Assembly (NCBI GenBank): GCA_964627445.1
Contig: CAZVJF010000012.1
Coordinates: 1 to 64,000, forward strand
DNA: 64,000 bases
Source: Luteibaculum sp964627445
GTDB lineage: Bacteria > Bacteroidota > Bacteroidia > Flavobacteriales_D > Luteibaculaceae
Reading direction: 5' to 3'
A program made the position numbers and the translations under genes. This document shows positions 32,912 to 41,467 of the stretch, in pieces. The stretch's first letter is position 1. Each line of letters opens with the position of its first letter. A model generated the notes under the pieces. The model was not told the DNA's origin, searched no databases, and saw only the letters and a program-made list of their open reading frames with translations.

Positions 32912-34456
32912 TTAACTCAGCTCATCCACCATCACTTTGTAGGTGGGATCTTCCTGGATGTTCACCTCGATGAGGTCGTCTGCATCTTGCAAGAGTTTGC
33001 GGCAATCTGGACTTAGGTGGCGCAAATGCAGCTTCTTGCCCACTTTGCGGTAGCGCTCGGTAATTTTATTGAGCGCTTCTATGCCCGACATGTCGGAGAT
33101 GCGCGATTCAGAGAAGTCTATAACCACCTCCTCGGGATCGTTTTGCACATCAAACTTGTCGTTAAAAGCCGTAACCGAACCAAAAAACAGCGGACCGTAT
33201 ATTTCGTAGTGCTTTACCCCATGGTCATCTACATGCTTGCGCGCTCGTATGCGTTTGGCGTTTTCCCAGGCAAACACCAGTGCGGAGATGATTACGCCAA
33301 TCAAAACCGCTAAGGCCAAGTTGTGCAAGAACACCGTGATGAGCGTTACCAGTACCATCACCAAAATATCGGATTTGGGCATGCGCTTAAACGTGCGTAA
33401 ACTGGCCCACTCAAAGGTTCCTATAGACACCATAATCATAAGTCCCGTAAGAGCGGCTACCGGTAGTTTCTCAATTAACGGGGCACCAAACATGATAAAC
33501 ACCAACAGCATTACCGATGCCACAATGCCTGAGAGACGTGCTCGCGCTCCAGACGAAATATTGATGAGACTCTGGCCTATCATGGCACATCCACCCATAC
33601 CTGAAAACAGCCCAGAGAGGAAATTGGCCAACCCTTGCGCTACCGACTCTTTGTTACCACGCCCACGCGTTTCTGTGATTTCGTCAATGAGGTTCAGAGT
33701 AAGCAAACTCTCTATTAATCCAACCCCAGCTACAATGAGCGCATAAGGGAAAATAATTTGCAAAGTCTCTAACGTAAAAGGGACTTCGGGAATATGGAAG
33801 GGTGGAAATCCACCTTGTATGGAGGCCAAATCGCCCACCGCCTTAGTATCTACCCCAAAACCCAAAACAATACCGGAGATCACTAAAATAGCAGCCAAAG
33901 AAGATGGAAACACCTTGGTAAGCTTGGGCAAGCCCCAGATAATCAGCATGGTAAGCAATACCAAACCCACCATGGTGTACAAAGACGCACCTTGCATCCA
34001 CACCATAGCACCACTGGCATCGGGCACTTTAAAAGAGCCCAGTTGCGACATAAAAATTACGATGGCCAAACCATTAACAAACCCAAACATCACGGGGTGT
34101 GGCACCAGGCGGATAAACTTACCCAAGCGCAGCACGCCCGCCAACATTTGTATGATTCCTGCCAGTACTACGGTTGCAAAAATGTACTCTACCCCATGCG
34201 ATTGCGCCAGGCTAACAATAACCACCGCCACGGCACCGGTAGCTCCTGAAATCATGCCTGGACGTCCCCCAAAAATGGAGGTAATAAAGCCCATAACAAA
34301 AGCCGCATACAAACCCGTTAATGGCGACAAACCCGCTATAAATGCAAACGCCACGGCCTCGGGAATAAGCGCTAAGGCTACGGTAAGTCCAGAGAGCACT
34401 TCGTTTTTGTAGTCTACCTTTTGCTTAAGGTCAAAGAGGTTTAAGTAGGTTTTCAT
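32912..34456 (-). CDS. SulP-family inorganic anion transporter with STAS domain
   Basis: The 514-residue membrane protein has the SulP pattern: NEVLSGLTVALALIPEAVAFAFIAG (TM1), SPLTGLYAAFVMGFITSIFGG, GATGAVAVVIVSLAQ, with 10-12 hydrophobic segments up to about residue 395. A cytoplasmic STAS domain (about 420-510) contains VVIDFSESRISDMSGIEAL. Members move sulfate, bicarbonate or other anions, often with Na+ or H+; the substrate is not predictable. A -7 box lies 26 bp upstream. Confidence 0.88.
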   Translation of the reverse strand: MKTYLNLFDLKQKVDYKNEVLSGLTVALALIPEAVAFAFIAGLSPLTGLYAAFVMGFITSIFGGRPGMISGATGAVAVVIVSLAQSHGVEYIFATVVLAGIIQMLAGVLRLGKFIRLVPHPVMFGFVNGLAIVIFMSQLGSFKVPDASGAMVWMQGASLYTMVGLVLLTMLIIWGLPKLTKVFPSSLAAILVISGIVLGFGVDTKAVGDLASIQGGFPPFHIPEVPFTLETLQIIFPYALIVAGVGLIESLLTLNLIDEITETRGRGNKESVAQGLANFLSGLFSGMGGCAMIGQSLINISSGARARLSGIVASVMLLVFIMFGAPLIEKLPVAALTGLMIMVSIGTFEWASLRTFKRMPKSDILVMVLVTLITVFLHNLALAVLIGVIISALVFAWENAKRIRARKHVDDHGVKHYEIYGPLFFGSVTAFNDKFDVQNDPEEVVIDFSESRISDMSGIEALNKITERYRKVGKKLHLRHLSPDCRKLLQDADDLIEVNIQEDPTYKVMVDELS

Positions 34457-34481
34457 GGGTGCTGCTTTTGCTAAAAGGGTG

Positions 34482-34489
34482 CAAAAGTA
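34482..34489 (-). promoter_or_regulatory. Promoter -7 box for the SulP transporter
   Basis: On the minus strand TACTTTTG fits TAnnTTTG and sits 26 bp before the ATG (34456). A matching -33 TTTG is not visible at the usual distance. Confidence 0.45.
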
Positions 34490-34569
34490 GTGTTTTAACT
34501 TGCGGGGATAAAACCAGTAGATTGGTCTATTTATTTTTTACTTTTCGGTAGAATTTATTATACCTGGAT

Positions 34570-35451
34570 ATGCCCTCCAAACAGCGACTGTTTCAAACCC
34601 TACTAACCCTTAGCCTCCCCTTTCTCTACTGGAAAAGCAGCGCCCAGCAAGACACCCTGTTCCATTTTCAGAAGGACACCATATTGTGCAACATCGTAGA
34701 GGTAAATGAGGATGTCATTAAATACAAGACTCCCGCCATTACAGACGACATTGTTTTTGTGGTGCAAAAAGATCAACTATGGCGTGCAGTAACATCCAAG
34801 GGTATAGCGATAGAAACTGGGAATACAATACACAAACAAGAGAAGTATGCAGACCAGCGCAAGCATGCTTTAAAGCTGAATTTGCTGGGGCCTATCAATA
34901 ACTTATTTACCCTGGGCTATGAGCGCAGTATCCGCAAAGGGCGTAGTTGGGATGCGTATATCGGCTATGTAGGACCAGGCCAGAACTACGATAGCGAAGG
35001 TGTTCATCTTAGAGTGGGTTATAAATTCATTAAAAACCCCGATTTCTACAAGAACCAATGGAAGTATGCCCACCTGCTTAAAGGCACCTACATAAAACCC
35101 GAGCTATCAGTATCGCACCTCAGCGGAACGCAATCTTTCATTGCACCCGTGTACTTTGATGATGGATCCTTTATTTTCCGGTCGCAACCCAGAACCGTAC
35201 GCTCTTTTGGTGCGGCCATGGTACTAAACCTGGGGTATCAAGAGGTGTTTAACGACCTCATTGTCATAGATTTATACGCAGGTGTAGGCTATGGATTTAG
35301 GGAGGAACGCATCGTAGGTCCAGCATCCATAGAAGGTAGGCCTATGGTTATTGATACGGATCGCTTTCAACGCAGAGGCAGCTTATGGATAGCCAACTCC
35401 GGCAATCTGGCATTCACCTTAGGGTTTCGCATTGGCGTATTGCTACGATAA
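34570..35451 (+). CDS. Exported barrel-like protein with N-terminal QD-DTI domain (paralogue 5)
   Basis: The 293-residue product has a signal peptide ending ...YWKSSA before QQDTLFHFQKDTILCNI, the domain also found at 10042-13586. The strand IVEVNEDVIKYK is its clearest form. From about residue 95 a barrel-like region (LKLNLLGPINNLFTLGYERSI, GVHLRVGYKF, a last strand FTLGFRIGVLLR) is homologous to that of the two following genes, and differs from the barrels at 10042-14227. Function unknown. Confidence 0.75.
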   Translation: MPSKQRLFQTLLTLSLPFLYWKSSAQQDTLFHFQKDTILCNIVEVNEDVIKYKTPAITDDIVFVVQKDQLWRAVTSKGIAIETGNTIHKQEKYADQRKHALKLNLLGPINNLFTLGYERSIRKGRSWDAYIGYVGPGQNYDSEGVHLRVGYKFIKNPDFYKNQWKYAHLLKGTYIKPELSVSHLSGTQSFIAPVYFDDGSFIFRSQPRTVRSFGAAMVLNLGYQEVFNDLIVIDLYAGVGYGFREERIVGPASIEGRPMVIDTDRFQRRGSLWIANSGNLAFTLGFRIGVLLR

Positions 35452-35471
35452 TCTACAGTTATTAATTTAAA

Positions 35472-36377
35472 ATGATGATGCACTTACGTATTTGTTCTTT
35501 ACTCATCGTACTGCTTGTTTTAGCTTTTCCTGGAAGGAGTCAGCAAGACACACTGATTACTGTCAAAGGCGACACCCTGGTGGTAAACATCCTGGAGGTA
35601 GGCACCAAGAAAATATCCTACCAGCTGGCCACCGATGTCAACGACATACCAAGAAAAATAAACACCAAACGGTTGCTGCGCTATACGCAAAGCGATGGCG
35701 CACCCGAAGCACAGCAAGAACCCCTATCGCAACAAAAACCAGAGCAAAAACCGCAACAAGTAAATTCAACCAACGCCTCCCCTACCGTTGCTTACCCTAT
35801 AAGCAAAGACACAGTAGCTCGGAAAAACGCAATAAAAACCCACCTCTTTGCTCCGATGGTGGGTGTATTTAATGTAGGATATGAGGGTATGGTAGATGCA
35901 CAAACGAGTATCGACATCAACCTCAACATTGTAGGTGTTTTTTCCAAGCTCACTCAACAGACTACTGGAACGAGCTTTTTGGCCGGAGTGAAATTTTACC
36001 TTTCCAACAAACAGAAAAACGAGCTCGCGCCCTTAGAAGGCTGGTATCTTAAACCGGAGCTTGCCTTATCCTCACTCAACCATAAAGAACAGGTAACAAT
36101 AAGGCAGGAGAATGGCTGGCGGGAAGAAAGTGTGAAATATAAAACCCGATCCCGAGCGGTGCTACTTAATTTTGGATACCAAGCCGTGTTAGCCCCGTGG
36201 TTATCTATAGATTTTAATGTCGGTGTTGGATACGGAAATTACAAAGCGGAACAACCTAGCTCCGGACAAGCGCGAACTCAGAACCTACCCATCCAAGATG
36301 CTCGTGGTGGTTTTTTAGTCGACCCAGGTGGTGGATTAGCCGTAAGACTGGGTGGTGGGCTAGGACTGCTCTTTTAG
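35472..36377 (+). CDS. Exported barrel-like protein with N-terminal QD-DTI domain (paralogue 6)
   Basis: The 301-residue product has a signal peptide (LLIVLLVLAFPGRS) and QQDTLITVKGDTLVVNI. A Gln/Pro/Ser/Thr-rich linker of about 40 residues (EQKPQQVNSTNASP) separates the domain from the barrel (THLFAPMVGVFNVGYEG, FLAGVKFYL), which ends in a Gly-rich strand (LAVRLGGGLGLLF). The long linker is absent from its two neighbours. The gene follows paralogue 5 after 20 bp. Confidence 0.72.
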   Translation: MMMHLRICSLLIVLLVLAFPGRSQQDTLITVKGDTLVVNILEVGTKKISYQLATDVNDIPRKINTKRLLRYTQSDGAPEAQQEPLSQQKPEQKPQQVNSTNASPTVAYPISKDTVARKNAIKTHLFAPMVGVFNVGYEGMVDAQTSIDINLNIVGVFSKLTQQTTGTSFLAGVKFYLSNKQKNELAPLEGWYLKPELALSSLNHKEQVTIRQENGWREESVKYKTRSRAVLLNFGYQAVLAPWLSIDFNVGVGYGNYKAEQPSSGQARTQNLPIQDARGGFLVDPGGGLAVRLGGGLGLLF

Positions 36378-36431
36378 ATTTCCAGCACAGAAAAATGCGT
36401 TGCATCGATTCATAGAAAACTTTTTTCACTT

Positions 36432-37334
36432 ATGCTCCTTGCCCTATTCCCTACTCATCTAATAAAAAGGCTTGCCGCGTTTGCTGCCTTTGTTTTTGTA
36501 GTGGTCACCCCCGCTGTAGCCCAACAAGACACGCTATTTCACCAGGTTAAGGGCGTTATACCCTGCAAAATTGTAGAGGTAACCGATGCTGAGATCAAGT
36601 ATCAAACCCCTGATATAACCGATGACATTATTTTCACCGCTAGCAAAGCGAACTTAACTCGGGCTGTTACGCGCAAGGGGGTAACCCTCGAAGTTGAAGG
36701 AGATTTTGTAGTGCAGGAAGCATTTGAAGACCAAGGGACACGCGCACTAAAATTGAATGTATTGGGTCCCTTAAACAGCCTCTACGAGTTGAGTTATGAA
36801 AAATATATCCGCGAAAAACGCAGTTGGGATCTAACGATGGCCTTTGTGGGTAAAGGGGTACTGGACGAAAACTCGGGTGTAAACTTTAGAGCAGGCTATA
36901 AACTGTTACAATCTCCCAATGCTGCGCTAGAAAAGGGGTTCTATGCACATATACTTAAGGGCTTCTATTTGAAGCCCGAAGTTTCGCTATCGCTTTTTTA
37001 TGGCACCTACATGATGGAAAACCGTGTAGCACTCTCAGACGGTTCCATCCTCCTAGAACTAGAAGAAGAAAGGGTTAGTTCTTTTGCGGGTGCCTTGGTG
37101 CTAAACCTGGGTCGACAATTGGTGTACCAAGATTATTTTTTAATCGATTTTTACGTGGGTATTGGACTGGGCTTTAGAGACGATAGTGTAAATGAAGACG
37201 ACATAATAAACCGGTCGGGTTTGCAAAACCCGTACAACGCCAATAGCTTCAACCGCAGAGGGGGGCTTTGGGTGCAACACCACAACGGCATTGCCTACAC
37301 GGCTGGCATTCGCATTGGCATAATACTGAACTAG
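36432..37334 (+). CDS. Exported barrel-like protein with N-terminal QD-DTI domain (paralogue 7)
   Basis: The 300-residue product has a signal peptide ending TPAVA and QQDTLFHQVKGVIPCKI; here the usual DTI triad is GVI. The rest (IVEVTDAEIKYQTPDITDDI, LKLNVLGPLNSLYELSYEKYI, GVNFRAGYKLL, ending AGIRIGIILN) is the closest relative of paralogue 5, so the two are probably a recent duplication with paralogue 6 as a diverged member in between. Confidence 0.75.
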   Translation: MLLALFPTHLIKRLAAFAAFVFVVVTPAVAQQDTLFHQVKGVIPCKIVEVTDAEIKYQTPDITDDIIFTASKANLTRAVTRKGVTLEVEGDFVVQEAFEDQGTRALKLNVLGPLNSLYELSYEKYIREKRSWDLTMAFVGKGVLDENSGVNFRAGYKLLQSPNAALEKGFYAHILKGFYLKPEVSLSLFYGTYMMENRVALSDGSILLELEEERVSSFAGALVLNLGRQLVYQDYFLIDFYVGIGLGFRDDSVNEDDIINRSGLQNPYNANSFNRRGGLWVQHHNGIAYTAGIRIGIILN

Positions 37335-37423
37335 CAGCACCTCGCTACAGGTGAATCGGACCTTTTTCTGCACAAACTCGTTCTCACGGCGTTCTTTGTA
37401 GTTTGCAGCCCTAAAACAACCGT

Positions 37424-37966
37424 ATGCCCAGGAATCTCGCTCAGCTCGTTGGTCGCTGGATGGCCAAGCCCAAAGGCTTTCAGTTCCTTTTCAACATCTC
37501 GCCCATGTACCGCAGAACCAATGGGCGCATTCTTTCGGTGAGCGAAGATATGCGTGAAGTATGGATAAAAATCAAGCTAAACTTCCGCAACCGAAATTAT
37601 GTGGGCACCATGTTTGGAGGCAGTTTATTTGGCGCTACCGATCCCATTTTAATGTTGCAGTGGATGCAAATACTGGGCCGCCAGTATGTGGTTTGGGACA
37701 AAAAAACGACCATCCATTTTAAAAGGCCCGCCAACACTACCGCGTACTGCCAGTTTTTGATAACACCCGAGGAGATTTCCCGCGTACAAAAACAATTAGC
37801 GCAAAACGGAGCGATGGATTGGGAAACCACCTTGCGAATAACCAACCCAGGCGGTAAAACTGTTTTTGCCGAGGTAGAGAAAACCGTTTACATTGCTACC
37901 AAAGCCCATTACAAGCAAAAGCGCGCACAACGAAAGCAGCAAGCGGAGAAGCGCAGAAGTAACTAA
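37424..37966 (+). CDS. DUF4442-domain protein (hot-dog/thioesterase-like)
   Basis: The 180-residue protein has the DUF4442 pattern: WIKIKLNFRNRNYVGTMFGGSLFGATDPILMLQ region (split as NYVGTMFGGSLFGATDP), VWDKKTTIHFKRPANT and FAEVEKTVYIA, then a basic tail KQKRAQRKQQAEKRRSN. The family has a hot-dog fold and is probably a thioesterase or acyl-binding protein. No operon partner is obvious. Confidence 0.78.
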   Translation: MPRNLAQLVGRWMAKPKGFQFLFNISPMYRRTNGRILSVSEDMREVWIKIKLNFRNRNYVGTMFGGSLFGATDPILMLQWMQILGRQYVVWDKKTTIHFKRPANTTAYCQFLITPEEISRVQKQLAQNGAMDWETTLRITNPGGKTVFAEVEKTVYIATKAHYKQKRAQRKQQAEKRRSN

Positions 37967-38066
37967 ATTCAACCCAAGGTAATACAAGCTTTACCTCTGG
38001 GAGCTTAAGCGAGAAGTTAGAATTAACTACTTTTACCACTTTATTAAGTTAAAGATCACCTTCTAT

Positions 38067-38780
38067 ATGACTGCTTCTCTGAAGACTATCAGTTTCACTG
38101 GACTAATTTCCCTGTTTTTATACTCTTGCATGGATAAGGATGATCCGAATAACTTGGCACCTCCCCCCAATGCTACGTTTACGGATATCATAGAAGCCAC
38201 ACCGTGCGAGCAATTTCCCATGTCAGTAGGAAACTACTGGGTAATGGAGGAAATCGTTGAAGGGAATGTGGATACCATATTGGTCTTTGATCAGCATGAA
38301 ACAAATGGAGAATCTTGGTTTGAAGTAATTCCTATTCCCGGACGTACCAACTTCGCGGGTAGGGACACCCTTATATATGATACTACATTTGTCACCTGTA
38401 ATGAAGACTTTCTGCGCAGTAATAATGATCAACCGAGTTATGAAGGGCTTGTATTTAAGGGGCTCATAAAAAATCCCCAGCCTGGAGACACCTGGACGGA
38501 CACATTGCCCGGATTCTCGGATGACATACTACCTGTTCACGAAACTACAGTTGTAGACTTATTGGGAAGCATGAAAGTGGATACAACCACATACTACGAT
38601 GTGGTGCGCTACTTAACCACCTCAACCATAAAAGTGAGGCTACCAGACAATAAGGATACTACTATTATAAATAACCGGCATTCGTTTTATGCCAAAGGTA
38701 TTGGTCCCATACGCGTAATCGATAAACAAGGTATTGTAGTAATGCAAAGCTTTATGTTAAGAGACTACAAGGTCAATTAG
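38067..38780 (+). CDS. Exported lipoprotein of unknown function
   Basis: The 237-residue product starts with a lipoprotein signal (TISFTGLISLFLYSC, lipobox LYSC) followed by an acidic MDKDDPN tail. The body has the strand-rich pattern '(P)MSVGNYWVMEEIVEG ... WFEVI ... YYDVVRYLTT ... FYAKGIGPIRV' common in Bacteroidota lipoproteins. The 'YAKGIGPI' element is typical but has no assigned function. No signature enzyme motif is seen. Confidence 0.7.
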   Translation: MTASLKTISFTGLISLFLYSCMDKDDPNNLAPPPNATFTDIIEATPCEQFPMSVGNYWVMEEIVEGNVDTILVFDQHETNGESWFEVIPIPGRTNFAGRDTLIYDTTFVTCNEDFLRSNNDQPSYEGLVFKGLIKNPQPGDTWTDTLPGFSDDILPVHETTVVDLLGSMKVDTTTYYDVVRYLTTSTIKVRLPDNKDTTIINNRHSFYAKGIGPIRVIDKQGIVVMQSFMLRDYKVN

Positions 38781-38969
38781 CAAGATGCTTTACGGCTCTT
38801 AAGACTTAAAAGATTGTTTTCCATGGTTGGATGTTTCCCACTCACCTAAGAGGCCATCTTCTTATCAATCCAGCCAAATACGTCAATTTCCTGCATGGCC
38901 AAACCCTCATACGGATGGTTTGGAAACGGGTTAATTGCTTTACTTACGTAATCATAAGGTTCATTGAAA

Positions 38970-39006
38970 CAACAAAGGGTACCTGTAAAACAAGCACCCT
39001 TTGTTA
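38970..39006. terminator. Hairpin terminator between the lipoprotein gene and typA
   Basis: AACAAAGGGT (38971-38980) pairs with ACCCTTTGTT (38996-39005), a 10-bp stem with a ~15-nt loop. It lies 23 bp after the typA stop and is followed on the minus strand by TTTCAAT. It can serve typA and perhaps the lipoprotein gene. Confidence 0.6.
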
Positions 39007-39027
39007 TTTCATATAATCGTTCGCGAT

Positions 39028-40839
39028 TTATTGTCCAGCCAAAGCCGCATTACCCGCACGTTTTCTCTCGTGCTCTTGCAACAAAATCTTGCGTAAACGC
39101 AGCGATTCTGGGGTTACCTCAACGTATTCATCCGCTTGGATGTACTCCAACGCTTCCTCCAAAGAGAATTTAATAGCTGGTGCTATTTTGGTTTTTTCAT
39201 CGGCACCAGAAGAGCGCATGTTGTTCAGCTGCTTTCCTTTGGTTAGGTTCACTACCATGTCACCAACCTTGGTGTTCTCGCCCACTACCTGGCCCATGTA
39301 AACACTTTCTCCTGGCTCTACAAAAAACTTACCGCGGTCTTGCAGTTTGTTTAAGGAGTATGGGAATACGGTTCCGGTTTCCATAGATATCAGCGATCCA
39401 TTCTGGCGTCCGGGGATTTCGCCTTTATACGGCTCAAACCCTTTAAAACGGTGCGCCATAATAACTTCCCCGGCAGAAACGGTAAGCAAGTAACTACGCA
39501 AACCAATAATACCACGCGATGGAATGGTAAACTCCAAAAGCATGCGGTCGCCTTTTGGGTTCATAGAAAGCATTTCTCCTTTTCTTAAAGTTACTGCTTC
39601 TACTGCTTTACCAGAAACCGCCTCGGGTATATCTATGGTTAAATCTTCTACTGGCTCAGATTTCACGCCATCGATTTCCTTAAGAATTACCTGAGGTTGG
39701 CCTACTTGTAATTCATAGCCCTCTCTGCGCATGGTTTCGATAAGTACCGAAAGGTGTAGCACCCCACGGCCAAATACCATAAATGAATCGGCTCTATCCG
39801 TTTCTTCTACGCGCAAGGCCAGGTTTTTCTCCAACTCCTTTACCAAACGGTCTTTGATGTGGCGCGAGGTCACAAACTTGCCTTCTTTACCAAAAAACGG
39901 AGAATCGTTAATGGTAAAGGTCATGCTCATCGTAGGTTCATCGATCGCAGTGGCTGGAAGTGGTTCTGGGTTTTCAACATCGCAGATACTCTCTCCGATT
40001 TCAAACCCCTCTACGCCAACAATGGCGCAAATATCTCCGGGCTGTACTTCCGTAACCTTAACGCGCTCCAGGCCCTCAAAAACATAGAGTTCTTTTATGC
40101 GAGACTTTACTTGCTTGCCATCACGCTTCGCCAGTATTATCGGTTGGTTTTCCTTCAAGGTACCTCTGCGCAATCGACCAATGGCAATACGTCCCACAAA
40201 GGAGCTGTAGTCCAAACTGGTAATGAGCATTTGGGTGTTTCCATCTTGGATTTGTGGTGATGGGATCTCATCTACAATAAGATCCAACAAAGGAGTGATA
40301 CTATCGGTAGGGTTTTTCCAATCCATACCCATCCAGCCTTGCTTGGCCGAACCATAAATCACCTGAAAATCGAGCTGGTCTTCGCTAGCCCCTAAGTGAA
40401 ACATCAGGTCAAAAACCTTTTCGTAAGCCATATCGGGCTCGCAATTGGGTTTGTCTACCTTGTTTACAACCACAATGGGTTTTAGCCCCAACTCCAATGC
40501 TTTTTGCAATACAAAGCGGGTTTGTGGCATGGGACCTTCAAAGGCGTCTACCAATAAAAGTACACCATCGGCCATGTTCAATACCCGCTCAACCTCTCCA
40601 CCAAAGTCCGCGTGACCTGGGGTATCAATAATGTTGATTTTAACGTCTTTGTAGGTAACTGAAACGTTTTTTGAAACAATGGTAATTCCGCGCTCGCGCT
40701 CCAAGTCGTTGTTGTCCAAAAACAGCTCGGTGCGTTCTTCGTTTTCCCTAAAAATTTGCCCGGCTTCGATAAGTCTATCCACCAAGGTAGTCTTACCGTG
40801 GTCTACGTGGGCAATAATGGCAATGTTCTTTAATTTCAA
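39028..40839 (-). CDS. typA: Translational GTPase TypA/BipA
   Basis: The product is about 603 residues with EF-Tu-like GTPase motifs: G1 AHVDHGKTT, G2 RGITI, G3 DTPGHADFGGEVER, G4 NKVDKP, followed by domain II, EF-G-like domains III and V, and the TypA-specific C-terminal part (DEYVEVTPESLRLRK). TypA binds the ribosome and assists large-subunit assembly under stress. A frame extends eight codons further to a TTG at 40863, but that TTG is inside the -7 promoter box. The TTG at 40839 (LKLKNIAIIAHVDHG) agrees with other TypA starts. Confidence 0.9.
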   Translation of the reverse strand: MKLKNIAIIAHVDHGKTTLVDRLIEAGQIFRENEERTELFLDNNDLERERGITIVSKNVSVTYKDVKINIIDTPGHADFGGEVERVLNMADGVLLLVDAFEGPMPQTRFVLQKALELGLKPIVVVNKVDKPNCEPDMAYEKVFDLMFHLGASEDQLDFQVIYGSAKQGWMGMDWKNPTDSITPLLDLIVDEIPSPQIQDGNTQMLITSLDYSSFVGRIAIGRLRRGTLKENQPIILAKRDGKQVKSRIKELYVFEGLERVKVTEVQPGDICAIVGVEGFEIGESICDVENPEPLPATAIDEPTMSMTFTINDSPFFGKEGKFVTSRHIKDRLVKELEKNLALRVEETDRADSFMVFGRGVLHLSVLIETMRREGYELQVGQPQVILKEIDGVKSEPVEDLTIDIPEAVSGKAVEAVTLRKGEMLSMNPKGDRMLLEFTIPSRGIIGLRSYLLTVSAGEVIMAHRFKGFEPYKGEIPGRQNGSLISMETGTVFPYSLNKLQDRGKFFVEPGESVYMGQVVGENTKVGDMVVNLTKGKQLNNMRSSGADEKTKIAPAIKFSLEEALEYIQADEYVEVTPESLRLRKILLQEHERKRAGNAALAGQ

Positions 40840-40860
40840 TACGTATGCTTTAAGAGGCTG

Positions 40861-40868
40861 CAAAAGTA
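40861..40868 (-). promoter_or_regulatory. Promoter -7 box for typA
   Basis: On the minus strand TACTTTTG fits TAnnTTTG. Transcription starting a few bases later would exclude the TTG at 40863 and leave ~15 nt before the TTG at 40839. A TTGAC lies 24 bp upstream, slightly too far for the usual -33. Confidence 0.5.
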
Positions 40869-40957
40869 CGGCATTTCTAGAGAACGACCTGTCAAGATTT
40901 CAATACGCTTAACTAAAAAATCACATTCCATTCGGTTGGATTTGCGTTTATTGTGGC

Positions 40958-41467
40958 GTGAAATTAACTGTACCCCATCAACTCCGCTTCATTCTAGCCA
41001 CGCTCTTGGTGGTAATCCTCGGTGGTTTTATTTGGGGTTGGATCGGTATAGCACTCTATATAGAAACCGGTTTTTTTGCCATTCTTATTGGTTTCATGGC
41101 GGGTTTTACCGCTTCCATGTACTTTGAAAAACAAAATCGCTGGTTCTATCCTACTACAGCAACCTCTTTTTCACTCATTGGAATTTTAATCGGCAAATAC
41201 ATGCTATTTGCGTACTACGAATTGGATGGGCTGCTCCTGCTACCGCACGATAGTAAGTTGTATTTAGCCTGGAAAGCAATTTCTGGAATTAGCGTAGAAA
41301 AGGTGAAAGCCTACTCCAACTATTCGGCCACGCATGCCGATTTTTTCGATCTCATTTGGGCCTTTTTAGCCCTTATTACGGCCCAGGTAAATGCCATGCG
41401 CGTAAGCCGCTACAAGCGGGCCATTTACCGATTCAAACAGCGCTTGTTTGGTACTGCGGGCGATTAG
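40958..41467 (+). CDS. Multi-pass membrane protein of unknown function
   Basis: The 169-residue protein starts with GTG at 40958. Three hydrophobic segments lie in the first 90 residues (ILATLLVVILGGFIWGWIGI, FFAILIGFMAGFTASMYF, SFSLIGILIGKYMLFAYY) and one near 130-145 (FFDLIWAFLALITAQ). The tail is basic. No family was recognised. It is convergent with the FAD oxidoreductase gene, with a 4-bp overlap of the stops. Confidence 0.65.
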   Translation: MKLTVPHQLRFILATLLVVILGGFIWGWIGIALYIETGFFAILIGFMAGFTASMYFEKQNRWFYPTTATSFSLIGILIGKYMLFAYYELDGLLLLPHDSKLYLAWKAISGISVEKVKAYSNYSATHADFFDLIWAFLALITAQVNAMRVSRYKRAIYRFKQRLFGTAGD

